A DNA stretch of 40,286 nucleotides from Bordetella parapertussis (GCA_945897475.1 CAMDFL010000022.1:1-40286), one strand, 5' to 3'; counted from the stretch's first letter, positions 18,870 through 27,399 are shown. Notes: generated by a model from the letters alone, not told the origin. Numbers and translations: made by a program.

Positions 18870-19427
18870 ATGAACGACGCCATCATTAACGATACCGCCG
18901 TAGCGAACCGGCAGATGCTCAAGAAGCTGGTCGTCGCGGCGTTGTTGATGTTCGGGTTCGGTTTTGCACTGGTGCCACTGTACGAGATAATTTGCGAAGT
19001 CACGGGCGTACGTAACATTCTTCAGCCCGACGAGATAACGCCCCACAATACCCAGGTCGACTTTTCACGCAAGGTGAGCATGGAATTCGACGCGAACGTT
19101 CAACGCCTGGATTGGACCTTCAAACCAGCCGAGGCCTATCGTGACGTACATCCAGGCGAAGTGACTCAAGTGGTTTATGAAATCCGGAATTTGCTAGACA
19201 GACCCGTTACCGGACAGGCAGTTCCGAGCTACGGTCCTGGTGAAGCCACGAAATATTTCAAGAAGATCGAGTGTTTTTGTTTTCAACAGCAGACCTTGGG
19301 TCCGGGCGAGGTCAGGCGCATGCCGGTGGTCTTTGTGATCGACCCCGCATTGCCAAAATTCGTCACTACCATCACTTTGTCTTATACGTTTTTTGAGGTG
19401 GCTGGCACAGGAAAGAGTCCCGGCTGA
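18870..19427 (+). CDS. ctaG: Cytochrome c oxidase copper-insertion protein Cox11/CtaG
   Basis: A 185-residue protein with a single N-terminal membrane helix (LVVAALLMFGFGFALVPLY) and a periplasmic immunoglobulin-like domain. The copper-binding motif is ECFCFQQQTL near residue 136, and the family signature YFKKIECFCF is intact. It delivers copper to the CuB site of subunit I. It lies 17 bp after the small assembly protein; its stop codon overlaps the putative CTG start of the DUF2970 gene. Confidence 0.95.
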   Translation: MNDAIINDTAVANRQMLKKLVVAALLMFGFGFALVPLYEIICEVTGVRNILQPDEITPHNTQVDFSRKVSMEFDANVQRLDWTFKPAEAYRDVHPGEVTQVVYEIRNLLDRPVTGQAVPSYGPGEATKYFKKIECFCFQQQTLGPGEVRRMPVVFVIDPALPKFVTTITLSYTFFEVAGTGKSPG

Positions 19428-19678
19428 AGCCTGAGGATGATAGAGAAGTAGATGTCGCGCTAGCGAATGCGGCGAAGAAGGCATCTATCGGAACGGCTTT
19501 AAAAACAGTTGTTTTAGCATTTTTGGGCGTGCGAAAAGGTGCGCAGCACGAGCAGGAATCGGCTCACCTGTCGCCAATCCAGATTATCGTGGCTGGGCTG
19601 GTGGTAGCGGCGGTATTTGTGACGAGTCTGGTGTCGCTGGTGAAATTCATCGTCGGCCGCGCCACAGGATCATATTGA
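19424..19678 (+). CDS. DUF2970 family membrane protein, probable CTG start
   Basis: The frame from 19424 encodes about 84 residues matching DUF2970: ALKTVVLAFLGVRKG, then SPIQIIVAGLVVAAVFVTSLVSL, a terminal membrane helix. Proteins of this family sit between cox11 and coxC in many betaproteobacterial oxidase operons; their function is unknown. No ATG occurs in frame, and the first GTG or TTG codons lie inside the conserved region. The best candidate is CTG at 19424, which overlaps the cox11 stop as CTGA and has GGAAAGAG about 8 nt upstream. Either a rare CTG start is used or a former ATG has mutated. Confidence 0.7.
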   Translation: MKPEDDREVDVALANAAKKASIGTALKTVVLAFLGVRKGAQHEQESAHLSPIQIIVAGLVVAAVFVTSLVSLVKFIVGRATGSY

Positions 19679-19705
19679 AGAAGAAGCAGCAATGGGAGAT
19701 GGACC

Positions 19706-20560
19706 ATGAGTGACGTAGCGCCAACACATAATTACTACCTGCCCGAACCGGCGGCTTATCCGATCATTGGCTCCGCGGCATTGTTGTTGATGACGGTAGG
19801 CGCCGCGACTTGGTTTAACGGTGCTGCGTTAGGGCCCTGGTCCGTGCTGGCAGGCGCTGCCATTATGGTGTACATGATGGCTATCTGGTTTGGCAAGGTT
19901 ATCAGCGAATCCGAAGGCGGGCTCTATACATCGCGGGTTGATCTTTCTTATCGTTGGTCAATGAGTTGGTTTATTTTTTCCGAAGTGATGTTTTTTGCGG
20001 GTTTTTTTGGGGCATTGTTTTATGCCCGCACTTTGTCAGTGCCCGATTTGTCCAGCATCGACAGCAAACTCCTGTGGCCGCATTTCACACCTGTGTGGCC
20101 GACCTCAGGCCCCTACATCACTGAACCGTTCACTCCGATGGGCGCCTGGGGAATCCCGGCGCTCAATACTATGTTGCTGCTGAGCTCAGGTGTAACCTTG
20201 ACCATTGCGCATTGGGCATTGAAGGAAAATAAACGCGGCCTGTTGAATTTCTGGATGTTTGCGACAATTTGCCTGGGTGTTTTGTTTTTGGGATTTCAGG
20301 CCTATGAATATAGCCACGCGTACTCCGAACTGAACCTCAAACTGACAAGCGGTATCTACGGCACGACCTTCTATATGCTCACCGGCTTCCACGGATTTCA
20401 TGTGACCGTGGGAACTATCATGTTGATATGCATCTGGGTCCGGTGCCTAAAAGGACATTTCAAGCCTGATCACCATTTCGCATTCGAAGGTGTCGCCTGG
20501 TATTGGCACTTTGTCGACGTGGTGTGGTTGCTGCTTTTTGTGATGGTGTATTGGCTCTAG
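19706..20560 (+). CDS. coxC: Cytochrome c oxidase subunit III
   Basis: A 284-residue, seven-helix subunit III that stabilises the catalytic core and proton uptake. Characteristic parts are WSMSWFIFSEVMFFAGFFGA, PFTPMGAWGIPALNT, the GFQAYEYSHA helix and GFHGFHVTVGTIML, ending FEGVAWYWHFVDVVWLLLF. It is preceded by GGGAGATGG about 8 nt upstream. A strong terminator follows, so it closes the first transcription unit of the oxidase cluster. Confidence 0.96.
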   Translation: MSDVAPTHNYYLPEPAAYPIIGSAALLLMTVGAATWFNGAALGPWSVLAGAAIMVYMMAIWFGKVISESEGGLYTSRVDLSYRWSMSWFIFSEVMFFAGFFGALFYARTLSVPDLSSIDSKLLWPHFTPVWPTSGPYITEPFTPMGAWGIPALNTMLLLSSGVTLTIAHWALKENKRGLLNFWMFATICLGVLFLGFQAYEYSHAYSELNLKLTSGIYGTTFYMLTGFHGFHVTVGTIMLICIWVRCLKGHFKPDHHFAFEGVAWYWHFVDVVWLLLFVMVYWL

Positions 20561-20598
20561 ACAGCTTAGCTTTTGCTCGAAAAACAGGTGTCCAATAA

Positions 20599-20625
20599 AA
20601 AAACGCCGTGTAATACGGCGTTTTT
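20599..20625. terminator. Bidirectional rho-independent terminator
   Basis: AAAAACGCCGT (20599–20609) and ACGGCGTTTTT (20615–20625) form an 11-bp stem with loop GTAAT. It has A-tract and T-tract on the two sides, so it can serve both coxC (plus) and the DUF2909 gene (minus). Confidence 0.92.
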
Positions 20626-20672
20626 CACTACTGCGCCTAAAGAATAGGCGGACCCGCAATGGGACAAGAACA

Positions 20673-20870
20673 CTACGGATTTCGGCCGGGTATCAATCCG
20701 AAATAAAAACTTGCCATTAGCATTAGAAAAAGTGTGATTGATAAGCCTACGCGCAAGGCAAGTGCGCGCAACATGCGGTTTCCACCGCTTCGGTCGCTAA
20801 CCATGTAGTACAGGGCCGAACCCATGCTGCCGATTATGGCGATAATGAATAGAATGATGACGATGCGCAT
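20673..20870 (-). CDS. DUF2909 twin transmembrane protein
   Basis: A 65-residue protein with two membrane helices (IVIILFIIAIIGSMGSALYYM and ALALRVGLSITLFLMLMASFYFG in part) joined by a short basic loop SDRSGGNR. This is the twin-helix DUF2909 family found beside SURF1 in betaproteobacterial oxidase clusters. Function is unknown. The ATG at 20870 starts directly before the first helix. An open frame 21 codons longer has no family similarity. It is divergent from the SURF1 gene with 63 bp between starts. Confidence 0.8.
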   Translation of the reverse strand: MRIVIILFIIAIIGSMGSALYYMVSDRSGGNRMLRALALRVGLSITLFLMLMASFYFGLIPGRNP

Positions 20871-20933
20871 GTCGGGGAAGGTTTCGAGGAGATGCTTGCA
20901 GTCCGACAGTTTATCGCAGTCCACTGACTTCAC

Positions 20934-21662
20934 ATGAAGACATTCGTAATCGGACCCTGGCGATTCAGCCCAACGCTCTGGCCTACACTCGCGGCACTCG
21001 TTACCGTCCTATTGACCGGATGGTTGGGGCACTGGCAGACCAATCGTGCGGAGGAGAAACAGGCGCTGCAGGATCGCCTGGATGGAATGGCGAACCAAAC
21101 CAGGAACCGGATGCCTCCCCTCCTGGTGAAGGCCGATGAGTTCACTCAACGAAAAGTAGAAGTTTTCGGGGAATTTTTGAACGAAAAAACCATTTTCATA
21201 GACAACCGCGTCTATCGAAAACGCCCTGGGTATCAGGTGATTACGCCATTACGGATCAATGGCAGCGACATACTTGTCGCGATCAACCGTGGTTGGGCAG
21301 CGGCGGACCCGAGGCGCGAAATTCTGCCTCAAGTACCAGAACTATTCGGGACCCAAGTGGTGCAGGGCATCGCCGTCAAGCCGCTTGCTCGTGTCTACGA
21401 GTTGTCCCATGAAAACGTGGTGGGTCCGGTCAAGCAAAATATCGCGCTGGATCGACTGCTCGCGGAATGGGGAATGGCGCTGCAACCCGTGGTTCTGCAA
21501 CAAACCAACGATACAGGCGATGGCCTGGTACGAGATTGGCCTCGACCCGATACGGGCGCTGATACCCATCGCGCTTACGCGCTGCAATGGTATGTCATGG
21601 CTGCGGTTGGATTGATACTGTGGATAAGCTTGAATCTGAGGAAGACCCATGACAGTGAATAG
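20934..21662 (+). CDS. SURF1 family cytochrome oxidase assembly protein
   Basis: A 242-residue protein with the SURF1 layout. The N-terminal helix (TLAALVTVLLTGWLGHWQ) carries the family's GxWQ-like motif. A periplasmic domain follows with GEFLNEKTIFIDNRVYRKRPGYQVITPL and INRGWAAADPRR. The C-terminal helix (YALQWYVMAAVGLILWISL) carries the conserved QWY. SURF1 supports insertion of heme a into subunit I. It overlaps the following gene by 14 nt. Confidence 0.92.
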   Translation: MKTFVIGPWRFSPTLWPTLAALVTVLLTGWLGHWQTNRAEEKQALQDRLDGMANQTRNRMPPLLVKADEFTQRKVEVFGEFLNEKTIFIDNRVYRKRPGYQVITPLRINGSDILVAINRGWAAADPRREILPQVPELFGTQVVQGIAVKPLARVYELSHENVVGPVKQNIALDRLLAEWGMALQPVVLQQTNDTGDGLVRDWPRPDTGADTHRAYALQWYVMAAVGLILWISLNLRKTHDSE

Positions 21663-22227
21663 TGACGTGCCAAAGCGGAGCAATAGAACACTTTGGTTGG
21701 TACTCGCGGTATGCGTGGCGCCATTTGTAGCGGCAACGCTGGTGCATCGATATTTTCAACCAGGATCACGCATGAACTACGGTGATCTCATCGATCCTGT
21801 GGCCTTGCCTGATGTCAGCCTTCAATCTCTCGATGGTGAAATTATTCCTTTGTCGACCCTGCGTGGCAAATGGATCATGGTTCACGTTGATACTGGCTCA
21901 TGCCTGCCAGAATGTGTCGAAAAACTATGGAAGATCAGACAGTTGCGATTAACGCAGGGCAAGAATATGGACCGCATTGCGCGGCTGTGGTTGATCACGG
22001 ACAACGAGCCTGTCGATGCGAGTCTTCAAAAAGAATACGAAGGGACATTGATGCTGCGAGCGAGCCCGGAAATAATAAGCAGGCTTCCGACACTGGCCGA
22101 GCCAGGCACACATATCTGGTTGGCTGACCCCTTGGGGAATGTGATGATGCGCTACGCGCCTGGGGCGGACCCGAGCCGCATGAAAAAAGATTTGATACGC
22201 CTGCTAAAGGTCTCGCAAATAGGTTAA
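21649..22227 (+). CDS. SCO1/SenC-like membrane-anchored thioredoxin-fold protein
   Basis: A 192-residue protein with one N-terminal helix (LWLVLAVCVAPFVAATLVH) and a periplasmic thioredoxin-like domain. It contains LSTLRGKWIMVHVDTGSCLPEC, whose CxxxC spacing is that of SCO copper chaperones and thiol reductases. The conserved SCO histidine is not evident, so it may act on thiols rather than bind copper. It overlaps the SURF1 gene, pointing to a role in oxidase assembly. In many relatives a heme A synthase gene (ctaA) follows; here ctaB comes next. Confidence 0.8.
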   Translation: MTVNSDVPKRSNRTLWLVLAVCVAPFVAATLVHRYFQPGSRMNYGDLIDPVALPDVSLQSLDGEIIPLSTLRGKWIMVHVDTGSCLPECVEKLWKIRQLRLTQGKNMDRIARLWLITDNEPVDASLQKEYEGTLMLRASPEIISRLPTLAEPGTHIWLADPLGNVMMRYAPGADPSRMKKDLIRLLKVSQIG

Positions 22228-22309
22228 CAAGGCTGGGGAGGTCGATTTCACACATGTTAAAATTCGACCTTAATAATTTCGTAGTTAATAATTTAACTCG
22301 TCCACAATC

Positions 22310-23191
22310 ATGCAGTTAGTTGCACAGAATCCACTCCACTCGTTTCGCCTTTTTCTGGCATTGACCAAGCCTCGCGTCGTGGCCTTGATTGTTTTCTGCG
22401 CTGTAATCGGCATGTTGCTGGCGTCGCCCGAAGTCCCTCCCGCGCGACTTATCCTCGCGGCAACAGTGGGAATCTGGCTGGTCGCAGGTGCGGCTGCGGC
22501 TATCAATTGCCTGGTTGAACAAAGCATCGACCGGAAAATGGCGCGTACTCGTAATCGGCCGCTCCCGCGCGGTGATTTAAATTCGAAGCAGACCCTGATA
22601 TTCGCGGGCGTGATAGGTGGTTTGGGGCTGTGGACGCTCTATAACCTGGTCAATCCACTGACAATGTGGCTGACCTTTGGAACCTTCATTGGTTACGCTA
22701 TCGTCTACACCGTGGTATTGAAACCGCTGACACCTCAAAACATCGTGATCGGTGGCTTGTCCGGCGCTATGCCGCCCCTGCTTGGATGGACCGCGGTGAC
22801 TGGGGAATTGGCGTCCCAACCTTTGTTATTGGTGCTGATAATTTTTGCCTGGACCCCACCGCATTTCTGGTCGCTGGCGCTTTATCGGACCGAGGAATAT
22901 GCCAAGGCCGGCTTGCCGATGCTGCCGGTGACCCATGGCAATAAATTCACCCGTTTGAACGTATTGTTGTACACGGTAATATTGCTCGCCGCCTCGCTGC
23001 TACCCTACGTTCACGGCATGAGCGGCGTGATTTATCTGGTGGGTGCGGTGGCCTTGGGGGGGCCATTTCTTTACTACGCGATTCAACTCTATCTCAGCTA
23101 CAGCGACGAACTGGCGCGGCAAACATTCCGCTATTCAATTACTTATTTGTCGGCATTGTTTGCGGTGCTATTGCTGGATCATTATTTCTAA
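22310..23191 (+). CDS. ctaB: Protoheme IX farnesyltransferase (heme O synthase)
   Basis: A 293-residue UbiA-family prenyltransferase with about nine membrane helices that attaches a farnesyl group to protoheme, giving heme O. The Asp-rich motif is in [21 protein letters not shown] (D near residue 75), with the second motif in [37 protein letters not shown] at the N-terminus is typical. The upstream 82 bp is AT-rich with short TAATAATTT repeats. No SCO gene follows, unlike many relatives. Confidence 0.95.
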   Translation: MQLVAQNPLHSFRLFLALTKPRVVALIVFCAVIGMLLASPEVPPARLILAATVGIWLVAGAAAAINCLVEQSIDRKMARTRNRPLPRGDLNSKQTLIFAGVIGGLGLWTLYNLVNPLTMWLTFGTFIGYAIVYTVVLKPLTPQNIVIGGLSGAMPPLLGWTAVTGELASQPLLLVLIIFAWTPPHFWSLALYRTEEYAKAGLPMLPVTHGNKFTRLNVLLYTVILLAASLLPYVHGMSGVIYLVGAVALGGPFLYYAIQLYLSYSDELARQTFRYSITYLSALFAVLLLDHYF

Positions 23192-23588
23192 TAATTCACA
23201 CAATAAGTGGCCTTCGCCCGGATGGTCCTCTCTAAAGTCTGAAATCCGGGACAAAGAATAAACTGACTTTGCTTTATTCGGCCGCGTTTATATACGGATG
23301 ATGTTTATCCGTATAAAAAACTCAGTTCGCTCGCGGCAGCGGTGCCAAAACCTGCACGAACGAAAAATCCGTTCGCGCAGATCGTTGTTGCGAACAACGA
23401 TCTTTAGTAAGCCGCTCGTGGCAGGAGGGGGCGAGCCCCAAAGAAATCCTTAAGTAAGTGCCATTCTCTTTCGCCCCTTGTATTCCCCCGATTGCAAAGG
23501 GGAATTAATGCTGGGGTGCATTGAACGGGAAGTGGATCATCAAGGATTTTTACCCAGGGCCTTACCCAAAATGTTTTCGAATTCGAAT
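23192..23588. other. ctaB–rpoH convergent spacer
   Basis: 397 bp between the convergent 3' ends. It contains repeat copy B (23230–23358), a hairpin CGAACG–7 nt–CGTTCG at about 23357–23375, and a perfect 11-bp inverted repeat AGATCGTTGTT–GCG–AACAACGATCT at 23379–23403. None is followed by a clear T-run in either direction. No gene was seen. Confidence 0.65.
23230..23358 (-). repeat. Hairpin-rich dispersed repeat, copy B (inverted)
   Basis: On the minus strand this matches copy A block for block: GGTTTTGGCACCGCTGCCGC, then TTTTTTATACGGAT…ATCCGTATA, then GAATAAAGCAAAGTC and CGGATTTCAGACTTTAGAG. The two copies lie 8.7 kb apart in opposite orientation and flank bioC and the whole oxidase cluster. 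Confidence 0.75.
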
Positions 23589-24452
23589 TTAGTTAAGCGC
23601 TGCGTCGCGACCAGGTTCGAGTAAGCCCTTCAACTTGTTCAAAGCCTTGGCTTCTATTTGGCGAATACGTTCCGCTGAAACATTGAACACGGCTGCCAGT
23701 TCATGCAGCGTGGCGGTGTTTTCTTCTCTCAACCAGCGCGCCTCGACAATGTGTCGGCTTCGCTCATCCAGGCTGGACAAAGCGGCGGTCAAACCTTTGG
23801 ATTGACCGCATTCATCCTGCCCTGCTTGCAACGCATCCGAAGGCTCGAGCGCCGAATCGACCAGATAGGCGATGGGAGCGTAACGATCCTCATCCTGATC
23901 AGATTCCAGTGCAAGATCCTGCCCCGTCAGACGCATTTCCATTTCCGCCACATCTTCAGGCTTGACGTTCAGCTTATTGGCGATGAGATTGATCTCGCCC
24001 TGTGTCAGAGAATTCAGGCTTGATTTCATGCGGCGTAGATTGAAAAAAAGTTTTCGTTGCGCTTTGGTCGTGGCGATTCTGACAAGCCTCCAATTGCGCA
24101 ATACAAATTCGTGAATCTCAGCCTTGATCCAGTGAATCGCGAATGAAACCAGTCGCACGCCACGATCAGGATCAAAGCGCTTTACCGCCTTCATCAAACC
24201 GATATTGCCTTCCTGGATAAGGTCATTGTGCGGCAGGCCATAACCAAGGTAGCCACGCGCAATGGCCACCACCAGGCGCAGGTGCGAAACAACCAATTGC
24301 CGGGCCGCTTCGACATCGCCATCGTCGCGAAGTCTCTTGGCCAGCCTCAACTCTTCCTCCGCACTAAGAATAGGGAAGTGATTGACTGATCGAACATAGC
24401 TCTCCAGGCTGCCGATTGCGGCCGGGATGGATAATGCCATCGCGTTGCTCAT
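23589..24452 (-). CDS. rpoH: RNA polymerase heat-shock sigma factor sigma-32
   Basis: A 287-residue sigma-70 of the RpoH group. Region 2 is complete (LVVSHLRLVVAIARGYLGYGLPHNDLIQEGNIGLMKAV in part, then FDPDRGVRLVSFAIHWIKAEI). The RpoH box QRKLFFNLRRMK is intact near residue 132. Region 4 ends with LHELAAVFNVSAERIRQIEAKAL. It directs transcription of chaperone and protease genes, probably including hslVU in this window. AAGGGG lies 6 nt before the ATG. A perfect CIRCE operator about 120 bp upstream implies HrcA repression of the gene. Confidence 0.97.
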   Translation of the reverse strand: MSNAMALSIPAAIGSLESYVRSVNHFPILSAEEELRLAKRLRDDGDVEAARQLVVSHLRLVVAIARGYLGYGLPHNDLIQEGNIGLMKAVKRFDPDRGVRLVSFAIHWIKAEIHEFVLRNWRLVRIATTKAQRKLFFNLRRMKSSLNSLTQGEINLIANKLNVKPEDVAEMEMRLTGQDLALESDQDEDRYAPIAYLVDSALEPSDALQAGQDECGQSKGLTAALSSLDERSRHIVEARWLREENTATLHELAAVFNVSAERIRQIEAKALNKLKGLLEPGRDAALN

Positions 24453-24567
24453 AGTGAACCCCTTAACAATTCTTGGGAAAGCGTACCTTCAGACCTATGC
24501 GGTCTTGGCAACGTTTGTGCATCCGATGCTCGAATACACCTCAATTTCGCTGACTTGATGCCTTACT

Positions 24568-24597
24568 ATTTTAGCACTCGAGGCTGTAGAGTGCTAA
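24568..24597 (-). promoter_or_regulatory. CIRCE operator (HrcA) overlapping the rpoH promoter
   Basis: TTAGCACTC (24571–24579), nine bases, then GAGTGCTAA (24589–24597): an exact CIRCE inverted repeat. On the minus strand TTAGCA and TAAAAT stand 18 bp apart and could be the -35 and -10 of the rpoH promoter. HrcA binding would then block polymerase directly. HrcA itself is not in this window. Confidence 0.93.
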
Positions 24598-24662
24598 TAA
24601 CGACCTGGGTATCCGCGTGACGTACTTGCCTAGGCCTATGAGAAAATAAAAAGCTTTTAAAA

Positions 24663-24885
24663 TCAATCTACTTTTAGTAAGTGACTACATGCATAGAGAA
24701 AGGCACCCAAAGCAACCCAGCTACGCAAAAAAGCTAAGTCAGGACAGATAATCTGAAGGATCGAGCGCAGAAAGTCTAAATTGACTCCCGTGGAGCGTGG
24801 CGTGCGTCGATACATCTGGGTTCAGAAGTATCAAGTCTGTAAGAAGCAATCCAAACGCCACCACACCACCTAGAGCCCCGAGGCG
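24663..24885 (-). pseudogene. ftsX: ftsX remnant: frameshifted C-terminal fragment
   Basis: Starting directly after the ftsY stop codon and in its frame, 48 codons read RLGALGGVVAFGLLL…, then HGSQFRLSALDPSDYL. This matches the last periplasmic-loop and helix region of FtsX (compare the family's YGSDFRL-GL-xxDxL pattern). A stop follows at 24739–24741. The next frame then continues FLRSWVALGAFLYACSHLLK to a stop at 24663, matching the FtsX terminal helix and its basic end. So one frameshift splits the fragment. All of ftsE and about three quarters of ftsX are missing from a locus where ftsY–ftsE–ftsX–rpoH is the usual order. Assignment rests on my recall of family sequence, not on a search. 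Confidence 0.72.
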
Positions 24886-25878
24886 TCAATCCTGGTCAAG
24901 TAGCGCCGAAACGAACTCATTTGCGTTAAACGGGCGCAGATCGTCGATACCCTCTCCTACGCCGACATATACAACCGGAACCCTATCCTTTCCAGGGAGT
25001 TTTCCAGCCTGGGTGACCTGGCTGGACCCTACTTGCCTTTGAGCTTGCGCAATGGCGGCTATGACGCCGCCTTTGGCGGTGCCGTCTAGCTTGGTTAGAA
25101 CAATTCCGGTGAGTCCGATGGCATTGTCAAACGCATTGAATTGTGCGAGGGCGTTCTGCCCAGTATTAGCGTCCAGAACCAACCAAATTGCGTGAGGCGC
25201 CAATAGGTCCGCCTTGCCGATGACACGCTTAATTTTCTTCAACTCCTCCATGAGCTGAATCTGGGTATGCAAACGGCCGGCGGTATCGGCAAGCACCACA
25301 TCGATTCCGCGCGCCTTGGCAGATTGAACCGCATCAAATATCACCGAAGCGGCATCCGCGCCTTGTTGAGAGATAACGGTAACGCCATTGCGGCTACCCC
25401 AGGCCTCCAGCTGCTCGCGCGCCGCGGCCCGAAAAGTGTCGCCTGCAGCGAGCATTACGCTCAATCCACGCTCCCGCACCATATGTGTGATTTTCCCGAT
25501 AGAGGTCGTTTTTCCCGCTCCATTAACGCCGACCAACATAATCACGAACGGGTGTGGGCCGCTAAAATCCACCACAGTTTCCAGCGGGGAAATCATGTCA
25601 ACCAACACCTCAAGCAGTTCAGTCTTGAGTTGCTCAGCGGATTGGAGGCGTTTGCTGGCGGCGCGTTCGCGAAGAGATAGCATAAGTTGCCTGGTCGCTG
25701 TCACGCCGGTATCGGCCTGGAGTAGTGCCGTTTCCAGTTCCTCGAAAAGCGCCGCGTCAATTTTTCTACCGACAAAAAGATCCCCGATCCTGAGGCCGGT
25801 ATTTTTTAGACCGGTTTTGAGGCGCTGGAACCAGCTTGTCGACGGATCGTCTGGAGATTTTTTAAATAGGCCTGGCAT
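24886..25878 (-). CDS. ftsY: Signal recognition particle receptor FtsY
   Basis: A 330-residue NG-domain SRP GTPase that docks ribosome–SRP complexes at the inner membrane. The long acidic A domain of E. coli FtsY is absent, as in many bacteria. Visible are G1 VGVNGAGKTTSIGKI, DTFRAAAREQL, DTAGRLHTQ, LTKLDGTAKGG and GVGEGIDDLRPF. Between AAIA and VPVVYVGVGE there is an insertion of about 19 residues (around 24985–25047) where relatives have only a few. The ATG at 25878 gives the usual MPGLFKK amphipathic start; a TTG 7 codons earlier is less likely. The ftsEX genes that normally follow are missing except for a remnant. Confidence 0.94.
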   Translation of the reverse strand: MPGLFKKSPDDPSTSWFQRLKTGLKNTGLRIGDLFVGRKIDAALFEELETALLQADTGVTATRQLMLSLRERAASKRLQSAEQLKTELLEVLVDMISPLETVVDFSGPHPFVIMLVGVNGAGKTTSIGKITHMVRERGLSVMLAAGDTFRAAAREQLEAWGSRNGVTVISQQGADAASVIFDAVQSAKARGIDVVLADTAGRLHTQIQLMEELKKIKRVIGKADLLAPHAIWLVLDANTGQNALAQFNAFDNAIGLTGIVLTKLDGTAKGGVIAAIAQAQRQVGSSQVTQAGKLPGKDRVPVVYVGVGEGIDDLRPFNANEFVSALLDQD

Positions 25879-25899
25879 GGCTGGGACATCGAATTGCAA

Positions 25900-26080
25900 A
25901 AAATAAGCCGGACCCTAATGCGCGTATCGCAAACCGCGTCGGGTAAAGTGAACGAATTCTATCAGTATGTAAATACGCAAAATGCGGTGCAACATGCGGT
26001 GCGAAAAGTGCGCCAAGGGAATAGCGCCGACTTTTGTGATGATGAGCTGGGAGAAAGCATGATTCGCCGGAGAACATAGC
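25900..26080. other. ftsY–rsmD divergent spacer
   Basis: About 180–200 bp between divergent starts. A 61-codon frame at 25894–26079 runs through it on the plus strand but has no recognisable similarity. It contains a short direct repeat (AATGCGGTGCAACATGCGGTG). No gene or clear promoter is called. Confidence 0.4.
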
Positions 26081-26679
26081 ATGGCAACCCGAGAAACGAT
26101 GCGCCGCGGGCAAGCGCCGGTTCGCCTTCGTCGCGCTAATGCCGGCGTGGTTCGCATCATTGGCGGCAAGTGGCGCAGTCGCCGGATTACCTTTCCGGAG
26201 ACCGAAACAATCCGACCGACGCCGGATCGGGTCAGGGAGACGCTTTTTAATTGGCTGGGCCAAGTACTCGATGGCATGGCCTGCGTTGATTTATATGCGG
26301 GATCGGGCGCCTTGGGGCTTGAAGCCGCATCCAGAGGCGCGGCAAGCGTGACCTTGGTGGATAAAAATCCACGCATCGTTGCTGCCTTGCAGGACTCAAA
26401 GCGCATGCTAGGCGCCGATCAAGTCAATATAGTAAAAGCTGATGCGCTAGAATTCCTCAAGCGCGATCAAAGTACCTATGACTTAGTGTTCGTCGATCCT
26501 CCATTCGCGGATGGACTACCCATTACCTTGATGAAGGCACTCGCGGGGCGGTTGTCTGTTACAGCGATGGTCTACTACGAAGCCGGCCAAACATATGAAC
26601 CGCCGACTGGTTGGCAGATTTTGAAGCAAGGCCGCGCTGGAATGGTCCACTTTTACTTGTTGCAGGTTGCATCGATGAC

Positions 26680-26695
<16 letters not shown>
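26081..26695 (+). CDS. rsmD: 16S rRNA (guanine(966)-N2)-methyltransferase RsmD
   Basis: A 204-residue SAM-dependent methyltransferase modifying G966 of 16S rRNA. Visible are the N-terminal RIIGGKWRSRRITFP with PTPDRVRETLFNWL, the SAM motif CVDLYAGSGALGLEAASRGA (about 67–86) and the catalytic DPPF (FVDPPFADGLP). Length is normal. The 3' end forms the first unit of the tandem repeat that leads into coaD. rsmD–coaD is a conserved pairing. Confidence 0.95.
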
Positions 26696-27283
<588 letters not shown>

Positions 27284-27310
27284 ACCCGCCCGATTCTCTT
27301 GCCTCATAGA

Positions 27311-27399
27311 CGCGGGCGTAATATCTGGCGCCCTACTCAGGCGTGATATTCGGTGCCCTACGCGGGCGTGATACCCAAGTGCCCTACGCGGGCGGCTTA
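27311..27399. repeat. 25–26-bp tandem repeat, 3.5 copies
   Basis: Units at 27311–27335, 27336–27360 and 27361–27386, followed by a partial one. The consensus is CGCGGGCGTGATAT-n-GTGCCCTA. They fill the spacer between the convergent ends of coaD and mutM and stop 10 bp before the mutM stop codon. Confidence 0.85.

Noticed and set aside
23379..23403. Perfect 11-bp inverted repeat as a rho-independent terminator of rpoH or ctaB
   Set aside because: No T-run follows in either direction, so only a hairpin is reported within the spacer.
25894..26079. 61-codon frame before rsmD as a gene
   Set aside because: No recognisable similarity, start lies within the ftsY leader, and the sequence contains local repeats.
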